Positions 1-7,460 of a stretch of 64,000 nt of DNA are shown here, in pieces. Numbering within the stretch: the stretch's first letter is position 1; each line of letters opens with the position of its first letter. The stretch is taken from NCBI GenBank assembly GCA_964401835.1, contig CAYNZP010000002.1, positions 124,001 through 188,000 of the forward strand, given 5' to 3'. The notes beneath the pieces are model-generated. The model searched no databases, was not told the DNA's origin, and saw nothing but the letters and a program-made list of their open reading frames with translations. Made by a program: the position numbers and the translations under genes. This DNA comes from CAYNZP01 sp964401835 (GTDB lineage: Bacteria; Planctomycetota; Phycisphaerae; SM23-33).

Positions 1-682
1 ATTTGCGATAGGCCTTGAGGTCAAGATAGAAGCCCGGAGCTTCGATCGTATCGATAACCTTCCAGGCCTTTTCGCTGACCGACAGACAAGCCAGACCCGG
101 CGGAAGCATGAAAGCCTTCTGGCTGCCGCTGGCGGCAATGTCAATATTCCACTGGTCAGTCTTGAGCGGAAGGACACCCGCAGCGGTGATGCTGTCTGCA
201 ATCAGGATAGCGTCGGTCTCGGCTACTACCTTACCGATTGCTTCCAGGTCGCATGCTGTTGCGGTTGACGTTTCGCTGTAAACGGTTATGACCGCGCCAT
301 ACTCACCTGTAGCGAGTTTTTCCTTAACCAATTCCGGCTGAAGCGATGTGCCCCACTCGAGCACTACCTCATCGACGTCGCAGCCGTAAACTTTGGCAAC
401 CTTTACCCAACGCTCGCCGAACTTACCACCGTTGGCGACAAGAACTTTTTTGTCTCGCGGAACCGCACAGGCGATGGCTGCTTCCATGCCCGCTGTGCCG
501 CTGCCGGCGATGGTCAGTACATCGTTCTGGGTTTGGAATATCTTTTTGAGACCTTCGTTGACCTCGGCGAACATCTTCCTGAATCGCTCTGTGCGATGGT
601 GGAAGATCGGCTTAGCCATTTCGTTGAGGACTTCCGGCGGGACATCGGTCGGGCCGGGTGTGAACAGACGCTGCTTAATCAT
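1..682 (-). CDS. Class V aminotransferase (alanine/serine-glyoxylate type), 3' end outside the window
   Basis: PLP-dependent aminotransferase of the small-molecule class V group. It probably moves the amino group between serine or alanine and glyoxylate or 3-hydroxypyruvate; the exact substrate cannot be read. The first 227 residues are visible. They begin MIKQRLFTPGPTDVPPEV, the N-terminal signature of this family, followed by HHRTERF (28-34), the phosphate-cup GSGTAGMEA (about 61-69) and the PLP-lysine motif SGSQKAFM with Lys189. About 150 C-terminal residues, expected from the usual length near 380, lie beyond base 1. The start is the ATG at 682, preceded by AGGGG with 7 bases of spacing. 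In many anaerobes and archaea this family is paired with a phosphoglycerate dehydrogenase for serine synthesis, but that partner is not visible here. Confidence 0.9.
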   Translation of the reverse strand, partial: MIKQRLFTPGPTDVPPEVLNEMAKPIFHHRTERFRKMFAEVNEGLKKIFQTQNDVLTIAGSGTAGMEAAIACAVPRDKKVLVANGGKFGERWVKVAKVYGCDVDEVVLEWGTSLQPELVKEKLATGEYGAVITVYSETSTATACDLEAIGKVVAETDAILIADSITAAGVLPLKTDQWNIDIAASGSQKAFMLPPGLACLSVSEKAWKVIDTIEAPGFYLDLKAYRK

Positions 683-689
683 TTTATAT

Positions 690-750
690 CCCCTATATTC
701 GGGGTAAAGCGACAGGTACAAGCTGACAGCGGGATAGCCCCTTGCTATCC
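690..750 (-). promoter_or_regulatory. 5' leader with two hairpins, one including the ribosome binding site
   Basis: On the minus strand the leader of the aminotransferase contains a perfect 7-bp stem (GGATAGC/GCTATCC, 732-738 with 744-750, 5-base loop). It is followed by a CCCC-N7-GGGG stem (701-704 with 690-693) whose GGGG is the Shine-Dalgarno sequence itself. Pairing would hide the ribosome binding site. The pairings are seen directly. A regulatory role, and any ligand or protein, is inference. No known riboswitch class is recognised. Confidence 0.35.
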
Positions 751-885
751 GTGGCTCCTGACGCGCTTATCACTTTTCAACAGCGATGGCCGGTTTGGCC
801 CGGCCGGGACGCTGGAACGAGACAATCTACTTGTATAGCCCGATTTAGTCAATACCCTTATTCCTTGAATCTCAGTTTGCCGAAG

Positions 886-1030
886 GGTGCCTCTTTGCCG
901 AAAGCTGCCCTATTTGCTAAAAGTGCCGAAAGCTGCCCGAAACTGCCCAATTCTACCCAAAACTGCCCAATACTGCCCGATTCTACCCAGTTCTGCCCAA
1001 ATGTGCCCAATTCTGCCCAAAACTGACAAG
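886..1030. repeat. Degenerate 10-bp tandem repeat (YTGCCCAANN)
   Basis: Between about 921 and 1030 the sequence repeats every 10 bases with a core of CTGCCCAA or CTACCCAA. The register is perfect from 941 to 1020 (for example aactgcccaa, ttctacccaa, tactgcccga, ttctgcccaa), and weaker copies reach back to about 886. Around eleven units are recognisable. The period is close to one DNA helical turn. No ORF with codon-like structure runs through it in a convincing way. Function is unknown. Confidence 0.85.
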
Positions 1031-1465
1031 TTCTAAAAAAGGCAAGTATTGATAATTAAGGGACTTAAGAATTTCGGGGCCTGGAAACGGCGTTTTTTGA
1101 GTCAAAGGCCGCAAGATAGGCAAGATAGCGAATCAGTAAATCGGTGCATCAGTGGATTATTTGGTTGTCAAAAAAAGCTGTCAGCACTTAGCTATCAGCG
1201 TTCAGCGGCGCATAAACGCGCTCCATATTACGTGCCTTGACCACGAATTCTCACACAAAGCGGTAACAAAATCCACGGATTACACGGATAAGTCCCGGCC
1301 GAGCCAGGAAAAGAATTTTTGGGGATTTTGGGGGAAGTGTAGGGTGGGCTTGCTTGCATGCGGAAAAGAGAATCGCAATAATCTAATAATTTCTTAATAT
1401 AAGCAAGAGGTTGAAGGTGTTTTTGAGGCTTCATGTCTTGAACAAAAGAAATAGGGGAATTTTAT
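1031..1465. other. Intergenic region without recognisable gene
   Basis: No supported coding sequence is seen. It contains short decaying repeats (AGCTGTCAGC at 1176-1185, AGCTATCAGC at 1190-1199, GTTCAGC at 1200-1206) and becomes AT-rich towards the next gene. The last bases hold the AGGGGA ribosome binding site used at 1466. The stretch 751-885, before the decamer repeat, likewise shows nothing recognisable. Confidence 0.6.
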
Positions 1466-3022
1466 ATGATGCCTAATGACAAATCGGGCTGCTATAGCGA
1501 AAGTGAACTTGAAGCACGTTCAAGAATGAGGCAGCTTTATAACAAGCTGGAAACCCTTCTAAAGAGACACCAACCCAAAATCTATGCGTCCTTCAGCGCA
1601 GAATTTTTGCGAAAAGGGAAAGAAGACTTTCAATATTTTAAATATGCACCACCTCACTTAATACTTCACTCTATCGAAGCAAACTGTGCATTTGCACGAG
1701 GACAGAATGCAGATCCAGTGGACTGGAATCGTTTTGCCCGAATAATAAACACTTATCACGATCACGAAGATCAGTTCCAAACCGCCCTTATACCAGACAA
1801 TTTGCAAATGTTCTTTCTTTGGATGTTTCGTCAGCAAATAGAAATTCAGTACGAGCCGTTTAAGAACGATATTGCCAGAGGATGGGCATTATTTGTGAAA
1901 AACAAACCTCTATCACAACTGGAGAAATCTTTCTTTAAAAAGTATCATCTTTCTTTTGAAGAATGGTTCAAGTGCTGTTTTGCGGCCCATGTTGCTGCTG
2001 AAAAAGCTCCGAATGGTTTTTTTCTTAAAGGCTGTATCAAGTCCCTTGAACCTCTTAAAAAGCTTACTTCACTAGAAACCTTTTACAAAATTTCTAGTAT
2101 CACCCCAAAAGAAATAGGAAAAGAATTTAAAAGGATAAGATCAAAAACACGGCCACAATTCCATTCATTGATTCGGACTATATTCCTTGACAAACCTTTG
2201 ATAGATTTTGGGCATGAAGTATGTTGTCCAAAACCATCTTTAATGTTTCGGCATTCGAATGAAGGACTTCATAAACTCTTAAAGGATTCGTCAGAATTAA
2301 AAAAGGAATTTGGAAAGGAATTTGGAAGAAGTTTTGAAAATTACATATTTACACTTCTCGCTCTTTTTTACGACAAAGTAAATCTATTAAATGGGAAAGA
2401 ACTTGAAAAAAAATCTCCAGGTAAAAGCTGCGACTTTTTACTTGAAACGAAAGATTGCATCATTCTCGTTGAATGCAAAACTGTCCGGTTTAATGCTAGG
2501 ATTCTGACGGAAAATATAATTGCGGATGATGGCTCAACAACAAGGGTTGTCAGTGGACTTGAGCAGCTTTATACAACAGCTCGTGATTTGGAAAATGGTG
2601 TATTTCCTTTCTCCGATGTTGACAACTCTAAGCCCACACTAGGAATCGTAGTTACTTATGGGGATATCCCTTTTGTAAATAAAGATTGGTATTTTGAAAC
2701 ATTTTTCGAATCGAAGTCAAAGACTGACTTCGATTCATCAATTTATCCAAGTAAGAAACTGTCAAGAAGACCTATCGTCCTTTCTGTTTCTGGCTTAGAA
2801 AAGTTTATTACCGTTCTAAATAACGCACAGGCATCTCCTTTAGGCCTTTGTGAAAGAAAAAATGACAAATCATATAATGAGGTAGGAGATTGGAATATTT
2901 TCCTGAATTCGGAATTAAAATCACTCGAAAAATCAAATGGTAGGATTACACCATTGTCATGTATCCAAGATAGTTTCAACATGTTCTTGGAAAGCCTAGA
3001 AATCAGAAAAACTTGTAATTAA
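1466..3022 (+). CDS. Orphan AT-rich protein with a PD-(D/E)XK nuclease-like core
   Basis: Not a recognised family; 518 residues. The C-terminal third has the layout of the PD-(D/E)XK nuclease fold: a helix GRSFENYIF, then SCDFLLETKD with Asp323, then the strand IILVECKTV with Glu336-Cys337-Lys338 (an E-x-K motif), then a helix GLEQLYTTA. The first 280 residues are helical, hydrophilic and show no domain I can name. No signal peptide or membrane segment is visible. The start is the ATG at 1466 (AGGGGA upstream); a second ATG follows immediately. The gene stands alone and its AT-rich codon use (AAA, TTT, TTA) differs from its neighbours, which suggests acquisition by transfer. A defence or DNA-processing role is possible but not shown. 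The nuclease call rests on motif order only. Confidence 0.7.
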   Translation: MMPNDKSGCYSESELEARSRMRQLYNKLETLLKRHQPKIYASFSAEFLRKGKEDFQYFKYAPPHLILHSIEANCAFARGQNADPVDWNRFARIINTYHDHEDQFQTALIPDNLQMFFLWMFRQQIEIQYEPFKNDIARGWALFVKNKPLSQLEKSFFKKYHLSFEEWFKCCFAAHVAAEKAPNGFFLKGCIKSLEPLKKLTSLETFYKISSITPKEIGKEFKRIRSKTRPQFHSLIRTIFLDKPLIDFGHEVCCPKPSLMFRHSNEGLHKLLKDSSELKKEFGKEFGRSFENYIFTLLALFYDKVNLLNGKELEKKSPGKSCDFLLETKDCIILVECKTVRFNARILTENIIADDGSTTRVVSGLEQLYTTARDLENGVFPFSDVDNSKPTLGIVVTYGDIPFVNKDWYFETFFESKSKTDFDSSIYPSKKLSRRPIVLSVSGLEKFITVLNNAQASPLGLCERKNDKSYNEVGDWNIFLNSELKSLEKSNGRITPLSCIQDSFNMFLESLEIRKTCN

Positions 3023-3198
3023 CTCAAGGTGGGTCGCACTCCATTTCATTTCACTTGGCCCAGCCTACCTACCGCTCAAAAATCCATAAGTACTTGATAT
3101 CGCTCATGGGAAGCATAAAATTTGGGTGTCGGGATAACTTCAGTTCAACTTAACTGTCTTAACTTACGAGAGCCATTTTTACTGAAAGGCAAATAATC

Positions 3199-4023
3199 AT
3201 GAAAACGCTCAAATGTCTGGCGATTATCGGCTTGGGAACGCTTCTGCTTGCTTCCATCGGCTGCAGCACAAATCCCGTTACCGGCAAGGACGAGTTAATC
3301 TTAATCTCCCCGGAGCAGGAAATCGCAATGGGTGTTGAAGCCGGCCCTGAATTCGAAAAAGAATTCGGCGGCAAGGTAGCCAACCAGCAGGTTCAGCAAT
3401 ACGTGCAGAAAATCGGCAAAACTCTGGCAGCTGCCTCTGACAGGGAAATGCCATACGAATATACAGCCCTCAACTCTGATATCCCTAATGCCTTCGCCCT
3501 GCCCGGCGGAAAAATCTATATTACCTCAGGTTTGCTCAAGGCGATGCAAAACGAACGTGAATTGGCAGGCGTTCTCGGCCACGAGACCGCCCACGTCGCA
3601 GCCAAGCATAATGTTAAAAATCTCCAACGCCAGATGACCACATCTGTGCTGGTCAATGTCGCAGGATCGGTAATTGGCGGAACGGCCGGCCAGGCCGCAG
3701 AAGCCGGTGCCAAAATTGCATCGAGCATGGTAAATCTCAGCTACAGCCGCGGCGACGAATACGAAGCCGACCTTGTCGGAATCAGGTATATGGAAAAGGC
3801 GGGCTACAATCCCTATGGCATGGTCGAGATGCTGACAACGCTTATGAATCTCAACGAAAAGCAACCGGGCAGCTTTACCGAGTTCTTCCATACACATCCG
3901 CTAACCACAAAGCGGATCGACGAGGCACGGCAATACGTCGAAGATGAATATGGAAAATATTCTTCCAAAACACCCGACCCGAATCAGGCTGACTTCCTCG
4001 AAATAAGGTCCATGCTGCCATAA
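3199..4023 (+). CDS. M48-family zinc metalloprotease, lipoprotein
   Basis: Envelope protease of the M48B type (BepA/LoiP/YfgC-like), probably acting in outer-membrane protein quality control. It has a lipoprotein signal ending LLASIGC (Cys22), followed by NPVTGKDELILIS, a sequence typical of this subgroup. The active site is HETAH, with zinc ligands His128 and His132 and catalytic Glu129; the third ligand is Glu187 in DEYEAD, with Asp191. Its 274 residues match the short single-domain form without a TPR tail. AAAGG lies about 10 bases before the ATG. The gene is single and is followed by a strong terminator. Export to the periplasmic face of a membrane is inferred from the lipobox. Confidence 0.92.
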   Translation: MKTLKCLAIIGLGTLLLASIGCSTNPVTGKDELILISPEQEIAMGVEAGPEFEKEFGGKVANQQVQQYVQKIGKTLAAASDREMPYEYTALNSDIPNAFALPGGKIYITSGLLKAMQNERELAGVLGHETAHVAAKHNVKNLQRQMTTSVLVNVAGSVIGGTAGQAAEAGAKIASSMVNLSYSRGDEYEADLVGIRYMEKAGYNPYGMVEMLTTLMNLNEKQPGSFTEFFHTHPLTTKRIDEARQYVEDEYGKYSSKTPDPNQADFLEIRSMLP

Positions 4024-4044
4024 AAACAATTTGGATTAGAGTCT

Positions 4045-4075
4045 AAAAGGTGGTTCAATGAGCCGCCTTTTTTAT
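4045..4075 (+). terminator. Rho-independent terminator after the M48 protease gene
   Basis: An 11-bp stem, AAAGGTGGTTC with GAGCCGCCTTT (two G-T pairs), encloses a 3-base loop and is followed by a T run. Confidence 0.85.
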
Positions 4076-4092
4076 AGATTATGCCGGCCGAT

Positions 4093-4104
4093 ATTGTATA
4101 CAAT
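4093..4104. promoter_or_regulatory. Perfect palindrome ATTGTATACAAT, likely repressor operator
   Basis: A 12-base perfect palindrome sits 4 bases upstream of the -35 element of the etfB-etfA-dehydrogenase operon. TTGTATACAA-like cores are known operators of GntR-family (FCD subgroup) regulators of organic acid metabolism. Assignment to such a regulator is inference, and no GntR gene is in the window. Confidence 0.45.
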
Positions 4105-4108
4105 TTTC

Positions 4109-4137
4109 TTGACTGACTGAATATTACCTGCTAAAAG
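4109..4137 (+). promoter_or_regulatory. Sigma-70-type promoter of the etf-dehydrogenase operon
   Basis: TTGACT at 4109-4114, a 17-base spacer and TAAAAG at 4132-4137, about 50 bases before the etfB start. Confidence 0.5.
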
Positions 4138-4191
4138 AGCTTATCTGTAGAATTACCTTATTAAAGTTTACCTCCTTAAAAAGGGAGATTT

Positions 4192-4995
4192 ATGCGAATT
4201 ATTGTCCCAATTAAGCAGGTTCCTGAAACCAACGCCGTGAAGATGGATGAAAAAAGCGGAACCATGATCCGCGATGGAGTCGAGGCTATTATCAACCCGC
4301 TCGACCTCTATGCAATCGAGATTGCAATTCAGCTTCGCGACAAATTCGGCGGCGAGGTTATTACCGTTTCGATGGGTCCGCCCAAGGCTGAAAAGGCCCT
4401 GCGTGAGGCTGTTTCGATGGGTTGTGATTCCGGCATACTTGTTTCCGACAAGGCCTTTGCAGGAAGCGATACATGGGCGACAAGCTATGTATTGGCCAAT
4501 GCGATTAAGACGGTCGGAGATTTCGACCTGATTATTTGCGGCGAGCGAGCCACCGATGGCGACACCGGCCAGGTAGGACCGGGTATTGCAGCGTTTATGG
4601 ATTTACCGGTCGCCAGCTACGTCGGCAAGGTCGAAGGTATGGACGAAAAGGCCAACACCTGCCGCGTCCAGCGTCTCGTAGAAGACGGCCATGAAGTTTT
4701 GGATGTCTCTCTGCCGGCTGTATTGACGGTCGTCAAGGAAGTTGCCGACCCCCGCTTGCCGACTCTACGCGGCAAACAAAAAGCCAGGAAGCTCGAGATA
4801 CCCCTTTATGCAACAAGCAACATGGACCTCGAAGCCGAGAAACTCGGCCTAAACGGTTCGCCGACGCGAGTGGTGAGGATATTCCGGCCGAAGGTTACCC
4901 GTCAGTGCGAGAAGGTAACCGCCCTTGACGAATCTGCAGTTGGCGAGGCCGTCGACAAACTTATCGAATTCCTGGAAAAAAAAGAACTCATATAG
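4192..4995 (+). CDS. etfB: Electron transfer flavoprotein, beta subunit
   Basis: Small subunit of the EtfAB heterodimer, which carries electrons between flavin dehydrogenases and other carriers in the cytoplasm. The N-terminus MRIIVPIKQVPETNAVKM and the INPLDLYAIE motif (about 35-44) are typical, as is ADPRLPTLRGK near 184-194. The loop GERATDGDTGQVGPGIAA matches the DGDTxQVGP form found in electron-bifurcating Etf proteins rather than the mitochondrial form; this is a family comparison from memory. The 267 residues are normal length. GGGAG precedes the ATG. It is the first gene of an etfB-etfA-glcD operon, 9 bases before etfA. Confidence 0.95.
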   Translation: MRIIVPIKQVPETNAVKMDEKSGTMIRDGVEAIINPLDLYAIEIAIQLRDKFGGEVITVSMGPPKAEKALREAVSMGCDSGILVSDKAFAGSDTWATSYVLANAIKTVGDFDLIICGERATDGDTGQVGPGIAAFMDLPVASYVGKVEGMDEKANTCRVQRLVEDGHEVLDVSLPAVLTVVKEVADPRLPTLRGKQKARKLEIPLYATSNMDLEAEKLGLNGSPTRVVRIFRPKVTRQCEKVTALDESAVGEAVDKLIEFLEKKELI

Positions 4996-5004
4996 CTGGA
5001 GTTA

Positions 5005-6009
5005 ATGATGGAATATTCAGGTGTCTGGATTTTAGCAGAACAATCCGCCGGCCGAGTGCTGCGGATCAGCCACGAGCTTTTGACCCGCGGCCGTGAACTG
5101 GCCGATAAGCGAGGCTGTGAGCTTGCCGCAATGATTTTCGGCAATGATATCAACGCCGATGATCTTCAGGGACTCATCGACCGGGGAGCAGACCGCGTCG
5201 TAGCTGTGAAGGCTCCCGAACTCGAACATTTCCTGCCCGAGCCATACTCAGCCTGCATGCTCAAACTGATTGAAGATTACAAACCCGAAATCATCATCGC
5301 AGGAGCCACATCAACCGGCAGGACCCTTATGCCTTACGTAGCCATTAAGGCCAACGCCGGCCTGACCGCAGATTGCACCGTTCTCGATATCGAGGACGAA
5401 ACGGGCAATCTGCTCCAGACCCGTCCTGCTATCGGCGGGAATATTCTCGCTACTATCAAGGCCCCCAACCATCGCCCGCAGATGGCGACCGTCAGGCCAC
5501 GTTCGACCAAGCCCGCAGCCAAACAGGAAGGCCGAACCGGAGAAATAACAAAACTCGAAGCACCGAAAGACTCACTCGCTAGCAGGATCAAGAGAGTGGA
5601 TTTCAAGCCCGACGACGCTGAGCACGGCCTACAGGACGCAGACGTTGTCGTCGCCATCGGCCGGGGAATCAAAAAAGGCGAAAACGTACCGGTTGCACAG
5701 GAACTGGCCGACACCCTCGATGGCGCCCTAGGCGCCAGCAGAGATGTAGTCGACCGGGGCTGGATGGAATATCCTCACCAGATAGGCCTTTCGGGCAAGA
5801 CAGTCAGCCCGAAGCTCTATATCGCAGTGGGCGTATCCGGCACGATCCAGCATCTTGCCGGCATGCAGACATCGGAAACCGTTATCGCGGTCAATACCGA
5901 CCCGGACGCCCAGATTTTCCGCGTCGCCGACTTTGGAATCGTGGGCGACCTTTTTGAAGTTGTTCCAGTACTTACCGAGCGGCTTAAGCAGATCAGGAGC
6001 GGTTCATGA
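5005..6009 (+). CDS. etfA: Electron transfer flavoprotein, alpha subunit
   Basis: Large subunit of EtfAB; binds FAD through its C-terminal domain. The FAD motif is clear: YIAVGVSGTIQHLAGM followed by AVNTDPDAQIF and ADFGIVGDL (from about residue 271). The 334 residues are normal. There is no N-terminal ferredoxin domain, unlike the alpha subunits of some lactate-linked bifurcating systems. The start is the first of two adjacent ATGs (5005, 5008), with GGAG just upstream. The stop codon overlaps the start of the next gene (ATGA), showing translational coupling with the dehydrogenase. Confidence 0.95.
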   Translation: MMEYSGVWILAEQSAGRVLRISHELLTRGRELADKRGCELAAMIFGNDINADDLQGLIDRGADRVVAVKAPELEHFLPEPYSACMLKLIEDYKPEIIIAGATSTGRTLMPYVAIKANAGLTADCTVLDIEDETGNLLQTRPAIGGNILATIKAPNHRPQMATVRPRSTKPAAKQEGRTGEITKLEAPKDSLASRIKRVDFKPDDAEHGLQDADVVVAIGRGIKKGENVPVAQELADTLDGALGASRDVVDRGWMEYPHQIGLSGKTVSPKLYIAVGVSGTIQHLAGMQTSETVIAVNTDPDAQIFRVADFGIVGDLFEVVPVLTERLKQIRSGS

Positions 6010-7436
6010 CAAGCGAAGTAAAATATAAACCTGTAACAGGCGAAATTACCGACCAGCTGAAAAAGATAGTTGGCGAGAAGTTTGTCATTTATGGCGACAC
6101 CGACAAGCTCGAACCGTACAGCCACGATGAAGTCCCCGACAAAACCTACGCTCATATGCCTGAAGCTGTAGTCCGGCCAAGTTCTGCTGGCCAGATAGCT
6201 AAAATACTCAAGCTCGCAAATAGGGAGAAAATTCCAGTTACGCCACGAGGCGCCGGCAGCGGTTTAACTGGAGGCTCAGTTCCAATTCATGGCGGGGTGG
6301 TGCTGTTGTGCGACCGCATGAATAAGATAATCGAAATCGACCACGAAAACATGATGGCCGTTGTCGAACCGGGCGTGATAACAAGTGACATCAACGAGGC
6401 CCTGAAAGAATACGGCCTGTTTTACGCGGGCTATCCGATGAGCCTCGAAACGTGTTTTATCGGCGGAAATGTAGCAGAAAATGCCGGTGGCGGCAAAGCT
6501 GTCAAGTACGGCGTAACAAGCAGGTACGTTACCGGCCTGGAAGTAGTCACGCCAACAGGCGAAATCGTCCAACTTGGCGGAAAACTCGTCAAGGACGTTA
6601 CCGGCTACAACATAATCCAGCTCATGGTAGGCTCGGAGGGTACGCTGGGCGTCTTTACAAAAATAACACTTAAGCTGCTTCCGCTGCCCAAGGCCTCGGT
6701 AGATCTGCTCTGCCTTTTTGAATCCACCCAGCAGGCGATATCAGCGGTACCGGCTATCCAGACCTCTTGCGGAATTGTGCCGACCGCCATTGAATACATG
6801 GATCAGGCATGCGTTCAGGCTTCGTGTGAATATCTTAATGAAACCATCCCCTACCAGCAGGCTGGGGCTATGCTTTTGATAACTATTGACGGCTCCGATC
6901 CCCAACAAGTTGAGAGGGAGTATGAGGCCATCGGTGAAGTATGCCTCAATGCAGGCGCAATTGAAGTCTACGTTGCCGATAATTTCACAACTTCCGAGCG
7001 GATTTGGAAGGTGCGTCGGAATATCGCCGAGGCATTTAATCTCGTAACAAACCAACAAAGCGGCGAAGACATAGTCGTACCGCCAGCCTCGATTCCGCAG
7101 ATGGTCGCAGGAATCGAAAAACTTGCAAAAAAATACAAAATCTTGGTTCCCTGTTTCGGCCATGCCGGCGACGGCAACTTACACATTCGGATTGTAAGCA
7201 ATCCAAAGTGGGACCAAGACGAGTATCGTAAAAACCTCGACAAAATCCTCGTCGACCTCTACGAACTTACTGTGAGCCTGGGCGGGACTTTATCGGGCGA
7301 GCACGGAATCGGACATAAGCGAAAGAAATATATGCCGATGTTCGTCTCGGACGCTCAACTAAAAATGCTTCGCCAGATAAAGCGACAATTTGACCCCAAC
7401 AACATACTAAACCCCGGCAAGATATTTGATGTGTGA
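6006..7436 (+). CDS. FAD-linked 2-hydroxyacid dehydrogenase (lactate/glycolate dehydrogenase, GlcD family)
   Basis: Flavoprotein of the vanillyl-alcohol-oxidase fold that oxidises a D-2-hydroxyacid such as lactate or glycolate and passes electrons to Etf. The FAD-binding motif PRGAGSGLTGGSVP lies near 78-91, GGNVAENAGGGKAVKYG near 150-170, and the C-terminal domain has CFGHAGDGNLHIR (about 383-395) and SGEHGIGHKRKKYM. The 476 residues are the usual length. No Fe-S domain is fused to it. Its position directly behind etfBA, with overlapping stop and start, is the order of the lctBCD (EtfB-EtfA-LDH) genes of acetogens, where the complex drives lactate oxidation by electron confurcation. Substrate and confurcation are inferred. 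Confidence 0.88.
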   Translation: MTSEVKYKPVTGEITDQLKKIVGEKFVIYGDTDKLEPYSHDEVPDKTYAHMPEAVVRPSSAGQIAKILKLANREKIPVTPRGAGSGLTGGSVPIHGGVVLLCDRMNKIIEIDHENMMAVVEPGVITSDINEALKEYGLFYAGYPMSLETCFIGGNVAENAGGGKAVKYGVTSRYVTGLEVVTPTGEIVQLGGKLVKDVTGYNIIQLMVGSEGTLGVFTKITLKLLPLPKASVDLLCLFESTQQAISAVPAIQTSCGIVPTAIEYMDQACVQASCEYLNETIPYQQAGAMLLITIDGSDPQQVEREYEAIGEVCLNAGAIEVYVADNFTTSERIWKVRRNIAEAFNLVTNQQSGEDIVVPPASIPQMVAGIEKLAKKYKILVPCFGHAGDGNLHIRIVSNPKWDQDEYRKNLDKILVDLYELTVSLGGTLSGEHGIGHKRKKYMPMFVSDAQLKMLRQIKRQFDPNNILNPGKIFDV

Positions 7437-7460
7437 GTCTTTTGAAGAACCCGTAATTCT

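Noticed and set aside
742..1026. Reading frame of 94 codons across the decamer repeat
   Set aside because: Its repeated Cys/Pro-rich peptide simply follows the 10-base DNA repeat; there is no ribosome site and no codon bias typical of the neighbours.
886..1030. CRISPR array
   Set aside because: Units are 10 bases and contiguous, without separate spacers or nearby cas genes.
4192..6009. FixAB nitrogen-fixation electron transfer proteins
   Set aside because: No fixC/fixX neighbours; the genes are coupled to a GlcD-type dehydrogenase.
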